NCBI GenBank assembly: GCA_015061865.1
Contig: SUVU01000001.1
Span: 62,001-126,000, forward strand
Direction: 5' to 3'
DNA: 64,000 nucleotides
Source: Lentisphaerota bacterium
Lineage (GTDB): Bacteria; Verrucomicrobiota; Lentisphaeria; Victivallales; Victivallaceae
The notes beneath the pieces are model-generated. The model was given only the letters and a program-made list of their open reading frames with translations. It searched no databases and was not told where the DNA came from. Shown one piece after another: positions 9,325 to 18,485 of this stretch (positions are counted from its first letter, which is position 1; every line of letters begins with the position of its first letter). The position numbers and the translations under genes were made by a program.

Positions 9325-11631
9325 ATGAAACTGAAATCTATGATCCTCTGGCTGCTGGCGGTATGTCTGACTTGTGCGGCGCTGGCGGCGGAAAAAGTTC
9401 CGGTGAAACGGAAAAAACTGACTCCGGCGCAGGAAAAGGCCTCCCAATACCGCGCCTATGAACGCTATGATGCCGGAGTTAAACCGGCACGGCGGAAAAA
9501 ATTGCGGGCGTGGTTCGCCAGAAAAGCATCCGGATTGCGCTATGAGATCCCGGCAGGGCAGGGGAAACTGGTCAATGATAAAATTGCCGGATTCCGTGCC
9601 GGAGATTTTGCGTTTGCGGTGGATAAAAAAAACGGAGCTCCGGTGCATTTGAGCATTAACAACGGCAGAAATCTGATCGACAATGCCGTTTGCATGTATC
9701 CTTTCTGGGAGCTGGAAGTGGTCAAGCCGGGTGAGAAAAAAACATCATGGGTCAATCCTTATGACGGCAAATTCAGTTACCGGATCCAGAAAAATGCCAT
9801 GATTTTGATTTGGACGCTGCCGGAGCTCCGGGTCAGTGCCACGGTAAGAAAAAACGCTGCCGGATTTGCTCAATTCAATATCACGGTCAAAAATCTTTCT
9901 CCGGTCAATAAACTTAAAACTCTTGATTATCCGAAACTGGCTCTGACTCTGCCCGGTCGTGCGGAAGAGAGTCAGTTGGTGCTGCCGTGGCGGCGCGGCA
10001 GATTGCGCCGGGTGTCGGAAATGCGGGTCCCCGATCACGAGGAATATCCCGGTTCGTCGGCAAGATTCCAGATGACGGCGCTTTACGGTGAAGTTTCCGG
10101 CGACGGTGTGATTTTTACGGCGCTGGATTCTGATGGTAATGAAAAACAGTTCCGGCAGATGTATTTGCCGGAGTATCAGGTGGTGCTGCATTTTCTGCGC
10201 CGTTTTCCCGTGGACCGGGGCAAAGGCGGCAATCAGGTGCAGAATACGTTTAAATGCCAGCTGGGAGTTTTCAAAGGCGACTGGTATGATGCGGCACTGC
10301 TCTACCGCAAATGGTGGAAACAGCAGAAATGGGCTTCACGAGGCTTGCTGTTCAATAATGATGTGCCGGAATATTTGAAAAAAGCTCCGGTGTTTCTGCG
10401 CTATTATCTGCGGCAGAGCTATGGAGATACTGCTGCCAAAATGGAACACATTGCCAATGCGTGGGCGGAATTTCTGCCGGGACGGAAACTGCCCGGTACG
10501 CTGTACCATTATTCCGCATTCAAAGAACCGCCGACCCGCAAAAATTATCCGGTGTCGGAATATTACGGTTACTGCGCCGAACCTTTCCCCGGTATGGTGG
10601 AGGCTCTGGCACGGATGAATAAAAAAGGTCTGCGCACCAATGTTTATCTGCAGAGCGAGATCTACAACCAGCATGATCCCCGCAATGATGCGCTGCTGCC
10701 GTCGATCCGGCGGCAGCCGGACGGCAAACCGTGGCTGTATGTCAATGAGCGTTATCTCGCCTGCCGCGGGGAAAAGATTTGGCGGGAGCGCTATCTGGAA
10801 ATGTGCAACCATTGCCTGCAGCTGGGATTTTCCGGAGCTTACATGGATACATTCGGCAAAGTCAAAATCGATAACGAGTGTTTCGATACCCGTCATGGTC
10901 ACTCCTGCGGCGGCGGCAATATCGACTATGCCGCTTCCCGGAAACTGGGCGAAGATGTGTTCAAAAATGTCCGCGGCGGTGATCTTTTTATCGGCGGCGA
11001 AGCCTGCACCGAGGGATTTGTGGATATCATGGATTATAAACTCAACGCCGTCCATGCTTTTAACGGCATGATCCCGCTGGAACGGGTGTTGTACGGCGAT
11101 TATCTGCTCAGCCACGGCAGGGTGATCCGCGGTAATTACCATGATGATGAAATGCGTACCATCGTGCTGGATTGGATGGAAGGGATCATTTACGGGCGTT
11201 TTTATTCTGCGCCGCCGAAAGACAGCGCCAAGCGGCAGTTTTTGAAAGATTTCATCATTCGTGCCGACCAGAGCTGCGATTATATGCGTACCGGCGAAAT
11301 GATGCGTCCGATGAAATTCACCGCTCCTGTTGGCGAGTGGAAATTTACCACTGAAGTTCACAAAAATGCCAGAGTCGCCGCTTGGCGCAATACTGCGTTC
11401 CGTTCCTACCGGGATGGTTCAATCGGTATCGCCGTGGGCTATATCGGAGCGAAACCGGCAGAAAATACGCTGCTGCTGCCTGATGGTCGGGAGTGGGGCG
11501 TCAAACCGGATGCCGAAATTTACCGGGTCGGTGTGGACGGTAAAAAAACGCTGGTGGGTAAATTGAATGAGATCCGGCAGCTTCCGCTGAAAATGTCACC
11601 GCTTGAGGTTGAATTTTTTGTGGTGAAATGA
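9325..11631 (+). CDS. Secreted glycoside-hydrolase-like protein (DUF6259-type TIM barrel)
   Basis: Signal peptide MKLKSMILWLLAVCLTCAALAAE; barrel-like segments GLRTNVYLQSEIYN, GFSGAYMDTFGKV, FIGGEACTEGFVDIMDY. Confidence 0.65.
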   Translation: MKLKSMILWLLAVCLTCAALAAEKVPVKRKKLTPAQEKASQYRAYERYDAGVKPARRKKLRAWFARKASGLRYEIPAGQGKLVNDKIAGFRAGDFAFAVDKKNGAPVHLSINNGRNLIDNAVCMYPFWELEVVKPGEKKTSWVNPYDGKFSYRIQKNAMILIWTLPELRVSATVRKNAAGFAQFNITVKNLSPVNKLKTLDYPKLALTLPGRAEESQLVLPWRRGRLRRVSEMRVPDHEEYPGSSARFQMTALYGEVSGDGVIFTALDSDGNEKQFRQMYLPEYQVVLHFLRRFPVDRGKGGNQVQNTFKCQLGVFKGDWYDAALLYRKWWKQQKWASRGLLFNNDVPEYLKKAPVFLRYYLRQSYGDTAAKMEHIANAWAEFLPGRKLPGTLYHYSAFKEPPTRKNYPVSEYYGYCAEPFPGMVEALARMNKKGLRTNVYLQSEIYNQHDPRNDALLPSIRRQPDGKPWLYVNERYLACRGEKIWRERYLEMCNHCLQLGFSGAYMDTFGKVKIDNECFDTRHGHSCGGGNIDYAASRKLGEDVFKNVRGGDLFIGGEACTEGFVDIMDYKLNAVHAFNGMIPLERVLYGDYLLSHGRVIRGNYHDDEMRTIVLDWMEGIIYGRFYSAPPKDSAKRQFLKDFIIRADQSCDYMRTGEMMRPMKFTAPVGEWKFTTEVHKNARVAAWRNTAFRSYRDGSIGIAVGYIGAKPAENTLLLPDGREWGVKPDAEIYRVGVDGKKTLVGKLNEIRQLPLKMSPLEVEFFVVK

Positions 11632-11668
11632 TAAATTATTTCATCGCAATAAAAAACAAGAGGTCATA

Positions 11669-12418
11669 ATGCTTATTCAAAGTGATTATCATATTCATGC
11701 TTCTTTTTACCGGCCGAAAAATCCCGGTGATGTGGCAGGTCCGACGGTGCGTGAGCAAATCGATGCCGCCCGGAATGTTGGCAATAAATATGTCGGCATC
11801 CTGGAACATTGCAATGCTTCGCCCCGGCATCCGTTTCATTGTCTGGAGGAGATGGCGGCAGAGTTTTATGCTCCCGGATTTGAGCGTGAAAATGTGTTTC
11901 TGGGAGTGGAGTCTGATTTATCGGCAGACGGCAGCGATCACTGCGGTTGCAGCGGCCGGGAAAAACTGCGTTTGGACTATGTGATCGGCTCGGTTCACGC
12001 CAGTCCCAAAACAGTTCCGGATTTCGACGATTATTTGCAATTGGAGTATCAATGTATCACTAATGCGCTGAAGTATAATGACAATATCGACATCATCGGT
12101 CATCCCTACGGTGAGGGCGTGCGCTGGGAAAAAGCCGGGATCATTGAAAAGTGGAGTTGGTCATTGATTCCGGAAACATATCTGGAGGAGATACTGCATC
12201 TGGCAAAAGAAAGCGGCAAAGCTCTGGAAATAAACCGTTGTCTGCTTGAAGATAAAGTTTATATCGACTTCTGGAGCCGCATCCGGGATAACGGCATTAT
12301 TTTCAGTGTCGGGTCTGATGCCCACTTCCCGGAAACTCTGCCCGAAGCGGCAGTGCGGACGAAGTGGCTGGAAAATTTGGGGTTGACAGAAAGCAATAAT
12401 TGGAGAATAAAAAAATGA
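11669..12418 (+). CDS. PHP domain phosphoesterase (histidinol-phosphatase-like)
   Basis: SDYHIHASF, VGILEH, GVESDLSADG, SVHASP, DIIGHPYG, SVGSDAHFPE. Confidence 0.8.
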   Translation: MLIQSDYHIHASFYRPKNPGDVAGPTVREQIDAARNVGNKYVGILEHCNASPRHPFHCLEEMAAEFYAPGFERENVFLGVESDLSADGSDHCGCSGREKLRLDYVIGSVHASPKTVPDFDDYLQLEYQCITNALKYNDNIDIIGHPYGEGVRWEKAGIIEKWSWSLIPETYLEEILHLAKESGKALEINRCLLEDKVYIDFWSRIRDNGIIFSVGSDAHFPETLPEAAVRTKWLENLGLTESNNWRIKK

Positions 12419-13095
12419 TAATCAGATTTGCACGGCATGGGCAGCCGGCGTTGGAGGGGATGCCCAAAGGCGCGAACCACGAGTTTCCGCCGCATGATTA
12501 TGTTCTCAGTCCGCTGGGCAGGAAACAGGCGGCGTTTTTGGGAGAGCATTTGAAAAAAATCGGTTTTTGCGGTAAAGTTATCAGTTCGCCCTACGTCCGG
12601 ACGGTCGAAACTGCGTCGATCGCAGCGGGGATTTGCGGGTTGGATATATATCTGGAACCGCGGATCCAGGAGATGCGCTTCTATGAAGAGCCGCCGTGTC
12701 CGGGGATGAAACTTGAGGAGTTGCGGGCGGCATTCCCCAATATTGCCGCCGATGCGGTTTTGGCGTATCCGTGGATGACTCCGGGCGGTGCCGAGGTGCT
12801 GGATACCGTGCGGGCACGGGTGGATAAATATGTTGAGGAGCTGATTGCCGATCCTCCGGCAGATGATGTACTGCTTTTCGGTCACGGCGCTTCGCTGCAG
12901 TCGCTGAAGTGGAACTTCTATGAGCGCTCCGGCTACACCGGCAAGGATCATCATAACTGGAACTGCTCCATGTCCACATTTGAGGTCGATCGTTCCGGCA
13001 AAGCGAAAATGATCGAAATTGCCCGCTATGATTTCATGCCGCTGGAATATGTTACCAGCAATAAACGGTTGTTCGGCGATCCGGAGTGTGTATGA
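12415..13095 (+). CDS. Histidine phosphatase (phosphoglycerate mutase-like) family protein
   Basis: RFARHGQPALEG, SSPYVRTVETASIAA, LFGHGASLQSLKW. Start overlaps the upstream stop (ATGA). Confidence 0.85.
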   Translation: MIIRFARHGQPALEGMPKGANHEFPPHDYVLSPLGRKQAAFLGEHLKKIGFCGKVISSPYVRTVETASIAAGICGLDIYLEPRIQEMRFYEEPPCPGMKLEELRAAFPNIAADAVLAYPWMTPGGAEVLDTVRARVDKYVEELIADPPADDVLLFGHGASLQSLKWNFYERSGYTGKDHHNWNCSMSTFEVDRSGKAKMIEIARYDFMPLEYVTSNKRLFGDPECV

Positions 13096-13814
13096 AAATA
13101 TTGCTCATCAGTGACCTGCATTTGTGTGATAACCGCAATTCCGAAGCATTTGAACTGCGCCGGATGGAAAAACTGGCGGCATTTATCAACAGCTGTCAGG
13201 CGGATTTGGTCGTGAATCTCGGTGATGCCGTCTCCCGCAAAGAGTATTTGCGGAAGGAGTTCGCCGGTGAAGCCGACGGGTTTGATTATTATCTCAAGTG
13301 GCGCAGTCAGTTTACCATCCCGTTTGTGGAGTGTGCCGTGGAGCGTGAATTCGGATTTTTTGCGGAAAAAATGCAGCAGGAACCGGATTCATGGCGTGAG
13401 GTTTCGCCGGAAATAAGCATCATCACAGTTGCTCCCAAAGAGGATAATGACCACCGTTTCACTCCGGAACAGCTGGAGTTTATGGAAACGGCGCTTGGTT
13501 CCTGCCGGACACCGAAAATTTTGATAGCTTCTCATGTGCCGTATCCCGGGAGTTGTTCCCGGGAAATCGCACCGGGGATATTTCTGGAAATCCCTGAAAG
13601 ATTGCGGCAGCTGGTGGAGGAGTCTGACCGGCAGATCTACTGGTGCGGCGGACATTTTCACTGGCCGTTGGAGGAGGTGCGGCAGTTGGGATCGCTTACG
13701 GCGGTTTACGGCGGCAGATTCTGTTTTGAAAACAAAGACAGCGATGGATATTTGCGGATGATCGACAGTGCGACCGGCGAAGTCAGTACGGTGCTGGAAT
13801 CATTCCGCTGGTGA
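13092..13814 (+). CDS. Metallophosphoesterase
   Basis: MKILLISDLHLCDN, VNLGDAVSRKEY, ASHVPYPG, CGGHFHW. Confidence 0.78.
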   Translation: MKILLISDLHLCDNRNSEAFELRRMEKLAAFINSCQADLVVNLGDAVSRKEYLRKEFAGEADGFDYYLKWRSQFTIPFVECAVEREFGFFAEKMQQEPDSWREVSPEISIITVAPKEDNDHRFTPEQLEFMETALGSCRTPKILIASHVPYPGSCSREIAPGIFLEIPERLRQLVEESDRQIYWCGGHFHWPLEEVRQLGSLTAVYGGRFCFENKDSDGYLRMIDSATGEVSTVLESFRW

Positions 13815-14705
13815 GTGGAGCTCCTGCAGCAGCGAAATGAATTTTTCGTGCTTGATGCCCCAGAGCATTTTTGCCATTTCGATCAATGCCCCGGCTTGAA
13901 CTCCGTGGCGCCGCAGTTCGGAAAAAAACTGCTCCCGTCCGGTTTCGGCATCCGGGGCGTCAGGAACGGTGAATCTGGTCAATAGATATGGGTCACGCAT
14001 CCACGGACGGGCGATCATTATTCCGGCGCAGCGGGCGGCACGGAGCAGTTGCGCCGCATCGGCGGTTGAGGTGATGTCGCCGTTGGCGATCACCGGAATA
14101 TTGCCGGCGCACTGCACCGCCAGTGCAGTGCGCTGCTCTCTGAATGGCAGCGCATCCGGCGAGTAAAATTCCTGTACGGTACGGTAATGAAAAAAAATTT
14201 TGCTCACGGCCTGTGATGCGGCAAGTGCCGGCAGAAAAATTTCCATGTCATGGGCGCTTGTCCAGCCGGCACGCAATTTCACACTTAATTTTCCCGGCGG
14301 CAGATAAGCTGCGACTTCGGCACAGAAATCCGCTATTTTTTCCGGTTGTTTCAACACCCCGCCGCCGGCGCCGTGTTTGACCACCCTGGAACTCGGACAG
14401 CCGAAATTGAGGTTGATCCCTGCTGCCGGAGTGAGCTCCAATAATCTGGCGGCGCATTGACCCAGTAATTGCGGCGAAGTTCCCATCAGTTGGATCGTGA
14501 CCGGGACTTGCGAAGCGAAGTATGCGGCGGCAAAGCGGCGCAAAACGGCATCAGACGGCATCGTTTCCGACAGCCGCAGAAACGGTGTCATCCAGCGCTC
14601 CGTCAATCGCATGGCGTTGACTGTCCGGACAAATTCGGCTTTGCCCACCCCCTCCATCGGACCGGGCCATATTTCAATTTTGGAAAAATCGTACTGCATG
14701 AGCAT
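13800..14705 (-). CDS. dus: tRNA-dihydrouridine synthase family protein
   Basis: GPMEGVG, QLMGTSP, INLNFGCPSSRVVKHGAGGGVLKQP, VKLRAGW, IANGDITS, IMIARPWMRDPYL. Confidence 0.88.
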   Translation of the reverse strand: MLMQYDFSKIEIWPGPMEGVGKAEFVRTVNAMRLTERWMTPFLRLSETMPSDAVLRRFAAAYFASQVPVTIQLMGTSPQLLGQCAARLLELTPAAGINLNFGCPSSRVVKHGAGGGVLKQPEKIADFCAEVAAYLPPGKLSVKLRAGWTSAHDMEIFLPALAASQAVSKIFFHYRTVQEFYSPDALPFREQRTALAVQCAGNIPVIANGDITSTADAAQLLRAARCAGIMIARPWMRDPYLLTRFTVPDAPDAETGREQFFSELRRHGVQAGALIEMAKMLWGIKHEKFISLLQELHSPAE

Positions 14706-14743
14706 AAAATAACTCCAATTTGATAAAAATACTATCGCCGGGA

Positions 14744-14772
14744 TTGAAAAAAATTAATTTCAGTGATATATT
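14744..14772 (+). promoter_or_regulatory. Putative promoter of the small CBM48 gene
   Basis: TTGAAA-N17-TATATT. Confidence 0.6.
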
Positions 14773-14808
14773 ATATAAAGAGTCCTAAATAAACACAGGT
14801 GGAGCGTA

Positions 14809-15102
14809 ATGGTTGATATTAAAAAGATTCCCGGAAAAAATGAGCGCAGAGCAGTGTTTTCCTATGCCGCAGCTCCGGGACGGACCGTTGCGCTGGCCGG
14901 AGTTTTCAATGACTGGGATCCGGACAGCTCGATTTTGACTTATTCCGATCAGAAATCGGTCTATTGCACCGAATTACTGCTTCCTCCCGGTACTTACGAG
15001 TACAAACTTGTCGTCAACGGCGAATGGATTCTGGACGACAGCAATCCTAATTTCACCTCCAATGATTTCGGGACGCTCAACAGCGTGATCCAGATCGATT
15101 GA
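14809..15102 (+). CDS. Stand-alone glycogen-binding (CBM48/AMPK-beta-like) domain protein
   Basis: VALAGVFNDWDPDSSILTY...CTELLLPPGTYEYKLVVNGEWILDDSNPNFTSNDFGTLNSVIQID. Confidence 0.85.
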   Translation: MVDIKKIPGKNERRAVFSYAAAPGRTVALAGVFNDWDPDSSILTYSDQKSVYCTELLLPPGTYEYKLVVNGEWILDDSNPNFTSNDFGTLNSVIQID

Positions 15103-16236
15103 TCAGCGGTGGAAATATTTTCCCAGCGGCAGTTTTAATTCCCGGACGGAACTGCGTAACTCTTTTATCACCATTGCAGGCGTGACCTGGGTCATGCAGA
15201 TCGCATTGCCTTTGGGACAGACCCGTTTCAAACATGGCGAGCAGGGGGCGCCGCGGTAGAGCAGTTTCCAATTATTTGCTACCGGAGCAGTGTCTTTGAA
15301 ATCCGTGGGGCCGAATACGGTCATGCCGGGGCATCGGAGCGCCGAAGCCAGATGCATCAAGCCGGAATCATTGGTCAGTGCGTATGCCGAAAAACGGAAA
15401 ATCTGCATCAGGTCATAGAGCGAAGTTTTGCCGCAAAGATTGACGCATTTTTTCTTGGGGAGAGCCGCATTGATCATATTGCAGATGCCGCTTTCTGACG
15501 GAGCGCCGACCAGAGCCACGATCCCGCCGCGTCTGATCCAGTAGTTTGCCACGACCGCATAATATTCGTGCGGCCAGCGTTTGGCAGCGCCGTATGCAGC
15601 TCCCGGCGCAATGGTCAACAGCAGCGGATGACCGAGAATATCTTTTACCCGTGCGGATAATTCATCCACCGGGCAGGGAGGGCATAACTCCGGCATTACA
15701 GATTCCGGGCAGGTGCCGCCCAGAGCCTCGGCGATCGCCAGATAACGCATCGCCTGATGAGTGGAACTGACCTGACCTTTTTGGCGCGGCGGAAACGGGA
15801 ACTTGCCTGCCAGCAGCCAGGAGCGCATCCGGGTCGGTTCGCCGTAGAGCAACGGGATCCCGGCACATTTCAACGATACCGCATCCCGGAACGAGTGATT
15901 GAACAGCACTGCGGCTCCGGCACGGAGTTGGCGGATTTCCCGGAGTTCCTCCCGGTTGTAAAAACGGTGCGGTGAAGCCAGTGATATGGTGTCGTCCACA
16001 AAATTCAACGCATGATAAAGCTGTGCCGTGGATGCCGGAGAGATAACAAACAGACCGCAATGTTCCGGCAGGATCGTTTTAAGTGCGGCCAGCGCCGGCA
16101 GTGCCATGACGGCATCGCCGAGGTGGTTGGGCATTCTGACGATCAAGCCATTGCGGAAACGGGGTATTTCGCAGCGGGGAAATTCAGCCGCCGGGACAAA
16201 GGAGGACAAATCCCCCGGAATAACGGAAACATTCAT
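15103..16236 (-). CDS. Glycosyltransferase family 9 (ADP-heptose:LPS heptosyltransferase-like)
   Basis: MPNHLGDAVMALPALAALK; TIAPGAAYGAAKRWPHEYYA; LTNDSGLMHLASALRCPGMTVFGPTD. Confidence 0.88.
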   Translation of the reverse strand: MNVSVIPGDLSSFVPAAEFPRCEIPRFRNGLIVRMPNHLGDAVMALPALAALKTILPEHCGLFVISPASTAQLYHALNFVDDTISLASPHRFYNREELREIRQLRAGAAVLFNHSFRDAVSLKCAGIPLLYGEPTRMRSWLLAGKFPFPPRQKGQVSSTHQAMRYLAIAEALGGTCPESVMPELCPPCPVDELSARVKDILGHPLLLTIAPGAAYGAAKRWPHEYYAVVANYWIRRGGIVALVGAPSESGICNMINAALPKKKCVNLCGKTSLYDLMQIFRFSAYALTNDSGLMHLASALRCPGMTVFGPTDFKDTAPVANNWKLLYRGAPCSPCLKRVCPKGNAICMTQVTPAMVIKELRSSVRELKLPLGKYFHR

Positions 16237-16355
16237 AACGCAGTTTTTCAGACCTTTCTGTCACATGATTTCATAAAATATCATCGTCAAAGGTTTTTTG
16301 CAATGCTTGAAAACAGATAAATGTGGAAAAAAAATCAAAAATATGTCATAAAGAC

Positions 16356-16385
16356 TTGAAAAACACCATCCTGCACACTTATATT
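16356..16385 (+). promoter_or_regulatory. Putative mreB promoter overlapping an inverted repeat
   Basis: TTGAAA-N18-TATATT; perfect 8-bp inverted repeat CACTTATA-TTA-TATAAGTG at 16376..16394. Confidence 0.6.
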
Positions 16386-16472
16386 ATATAAGTGACAATG
16401 CACACATTTTGTTTTTTATTGTTGGCGGAGAGGTGTTCTACGCCGGAAAAATATACAAAAAGGCAGAAATAA

Positions 16473-17495
16473 ATGAATACACAGTTTTTGGCGGAGATGT
16501 TTTCCGCACACATCGGCATTGACCTCGGTACCGCCAACTGTCTGGTTTTTGTCAGAGATCTCGGCGTCGTGCTTAATGAACCCTCGGTCGTGGCGATCCG
16601 GGTCAATACCAAAGAAGTTCTTGCTGTCGGTGCAGAGGCTAAAGATATGCTGGGCAAAACTCCCGGTAATATTCAGGCGATCCGTCCGATGCGTGAAGGT
16701 GTCATTGCCAATTATGAGATCACTGAAGATATGCTCCGCTACTTCATTCAGCGGGCGATCCGGACCCTGCCGTGGTTCAAACGTCTGCTGCGTCCGCGGG
16801 TGATCATCGCCGTTCCTTCCGGAATCACCGAGGTCGAACACCGTGCGGTCATTGACAGTGCCAAACACGCCGGAGCCGGTGAAGTTCATCTGGTCGAAGA
16901 ACCGATGGCGGCGGCAGTCGGTGTCGGTTTGCCGGTGGTCGATCCTGCCGGCAGTATGATCGTCGATATCGGCGGCGGTACGACTGAGGTGGCGGTGATT
17001 TCACTTGCCGGTATCGTCAGTGCCAAAAGCGTTAAAGTCGGCGGCGATACCCTCGATCAGGCTATCATCAATTACATGAAAAAAGCATACAGTCTCTGGG
17101 TCGGTGAACTCAGCGCCGAACAGATCAAAATCCAGTTGGGCAGCGCCTATCCGGTCAAAGATGACGAACGCATGGACGTTAAAGGTCTGGATTTGATGGC
17201 GAAAGTGCCGAAAACGGTCAGGATCAGTGCTGCCGAGATCCGTGATGCTCTGCATGGACCGATCACCATGATCGTGGAAGCGGTGCGGGCGACATTGGAT
17301 ACCTGTCCGCCGGATTTGGCGGCGGATCTGATCGACCGCGGGATCATGCTTGCCGGCGGCGGTGCGAAACTTGCCGGACTTGACCGGTTGCTGACCGAAG
17401 AGACCGGTTTGCCGGTGTTTGTGTCCGAAGATCCGCTGAATGCTGTGGTGAACGGCACCGGGGAAATGCTTAAAAAAATCCAGAGTTGGTCGTAA
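16473..17495 (+). CDS. mreB: Rod shape-determining protein MreB
   Basis: HIGIDLGTANCLVFV, LNEPSVVAI, GIANYEIT-like, VEEPMAAAVGVGLPVVDPAGSMIVDIGGGTTEVAVISL. Confidence 0.94.
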   Translation: MNTQFLAEMFSAHIGIDLGTANCLVFVRDLGVVLNEPSVVAIRVNTKEVLAVGAEAKDMLGKTPGNIQAIRPMREGVIANYEITEDMLRYFIQRAIRTLPWFKRLLRPRVIIAVPSGITEVEHRAVIDSAKHAGAGEVHLVEEPMAAAVGVGLPVVDPAGSMIVDIGGGTTEVAVISLAGIVSAKSVKVGGDTLDQAIINYMKKAYSLWVGELSAEQIKIQLGSAYPVKDDERMDVKGLDLMAKVPKTVRISAAEIRDALHGPITMIVEAVRATLDTCPPDLAADLIDRGIMLAGGGAKLAGLDRLLTEETGLPVFVSEDPLNAVVNGTGEMLKKIQSWS

Positions 17496-17502
17496 ATAAA
17501 AT

Positions 17503-18399
17503 ATGAAAATAGATCTTTCCTCTCTGCGTCCGGTGGAGTTGTCCGACCGGGCGCGTTTTGATACCGCACTGAAAAAAATGGGCAGTCAGAGCTGTGAAGC
17601 CTGCTTCCCTAATATTTTTATGTACCGTGAACCGTATGGGTTGGAATTTGTGGAAATTTCCAAACGGCTGGTGGTGTATGAGCGCTCCAGCCGGGTGATC
17701 CATTATCCCATCGGTGCATCGACCGGACCGGAAATGTTGTATAACATCAGTGCCGCATTCGCAGAAGCCGGTTTGACTGACGGCGAAATCTACGACGTGC
17801 CGGAATCGTTTCTGGATGATTATCCGGATTGTGACCAGTATTTTGAACTTGAGTATGATGAGGGGGCGATCGATTATCTTTTCTCCATTGAAAAAATCGC
17901 CTCTTTTACCGGGCCGAAATTGCGTAAAAAACACAATCTGGTCAAACAGTTCCAAGCCAACTGGCCCTATGCCGAAGTGCGTAAAATCACCAAAGAAGAT
18001 ATCCCCGTGGCGGCAAAGCTTGCCAGCGATTTGAATTCCCGTCTGGAGCAGTGCGAGTTTCTGGATGAGGAAGCAGTGGCGCTTCAGAACGCCTGGGAGC
18101 ATTTTGACGAGTTGGGCTTGTCCGGAATTCTGCTGTTTGCCGAACCGGATTACCCGGCGGGGCTCTCGATTTACAGTATGCTGCCGTCGGATACGGTGGA
18201 TGTGCATTTTGAAAAAGCCGACCATGCGGTCAAAGGCGCTTCCCAGACTTTGACCTGGCAGCTGGCGGTCGCATTGCGCGGCAAAGCGAAATTCATGAAC
18301 CGGGAGCAGGACATGAACGAGGAGACGTTGCGCCATGCCAAACGCTCACTGGATCCGGAACGGTTTTTCAAGCGTTACTTCCTCCGGAATTTACAATAG
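17503..18399 (+). CDS. DUF2156 (phosphatidylglycerol lysyltransferase C-terminal/GNAT-like) protein
   Basis: YRLGD-like ...EFDYDEGAIDYLFSIEKIASFTGPKLRKKHNLVKQFQANWP...KFMNREQDMNEETLRHAKRSLDPERFFKRY, typical of DUF2156. Confidence 0.75.
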   Translation: MKIDLSSLRPVELSDRARFDTALKKMGSQSCEACFPNIFMYREPYGLEFVEISKRLVVYERSSRVIHYPIGASTGPEMLYNISAAFAEAGLTDGEIYDVPESFLDDYPDCDQYFELEYDEGAIDYLFSIEKIASFTGPKLRKKHNLVKQFQANWPYAEVRKITKEDIPVAAKLASDLNSRLEQCEFLDEEAVALQNAWEHFDELGLSGILLFAEPDYPAGLSIYSMLPSDTVDVHFEKADHAVKGASQTLTWQLAVALRGKAKFMNREQDMNEETLRHAKRSLDPERFFKRYFLRNLQ

Positions 18400-18422
18400 T
18401 TATCCGAAAGATCATCATTCAT

Positions 18423-18450
18423 CCGCCGCCGGCAAAGCGGCGGTTTTTTT
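18423..18450 (+). terminator. Intrinsic terminator
   Basis: CCGCCGC-cggcaaa-GCGGCGG followed by TTTTTTT. Confidence 0.85.
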
Positions 18451-18485
18451 AGTAAAAAATAATTTTTTGAAAGCTGGTAAATCAA

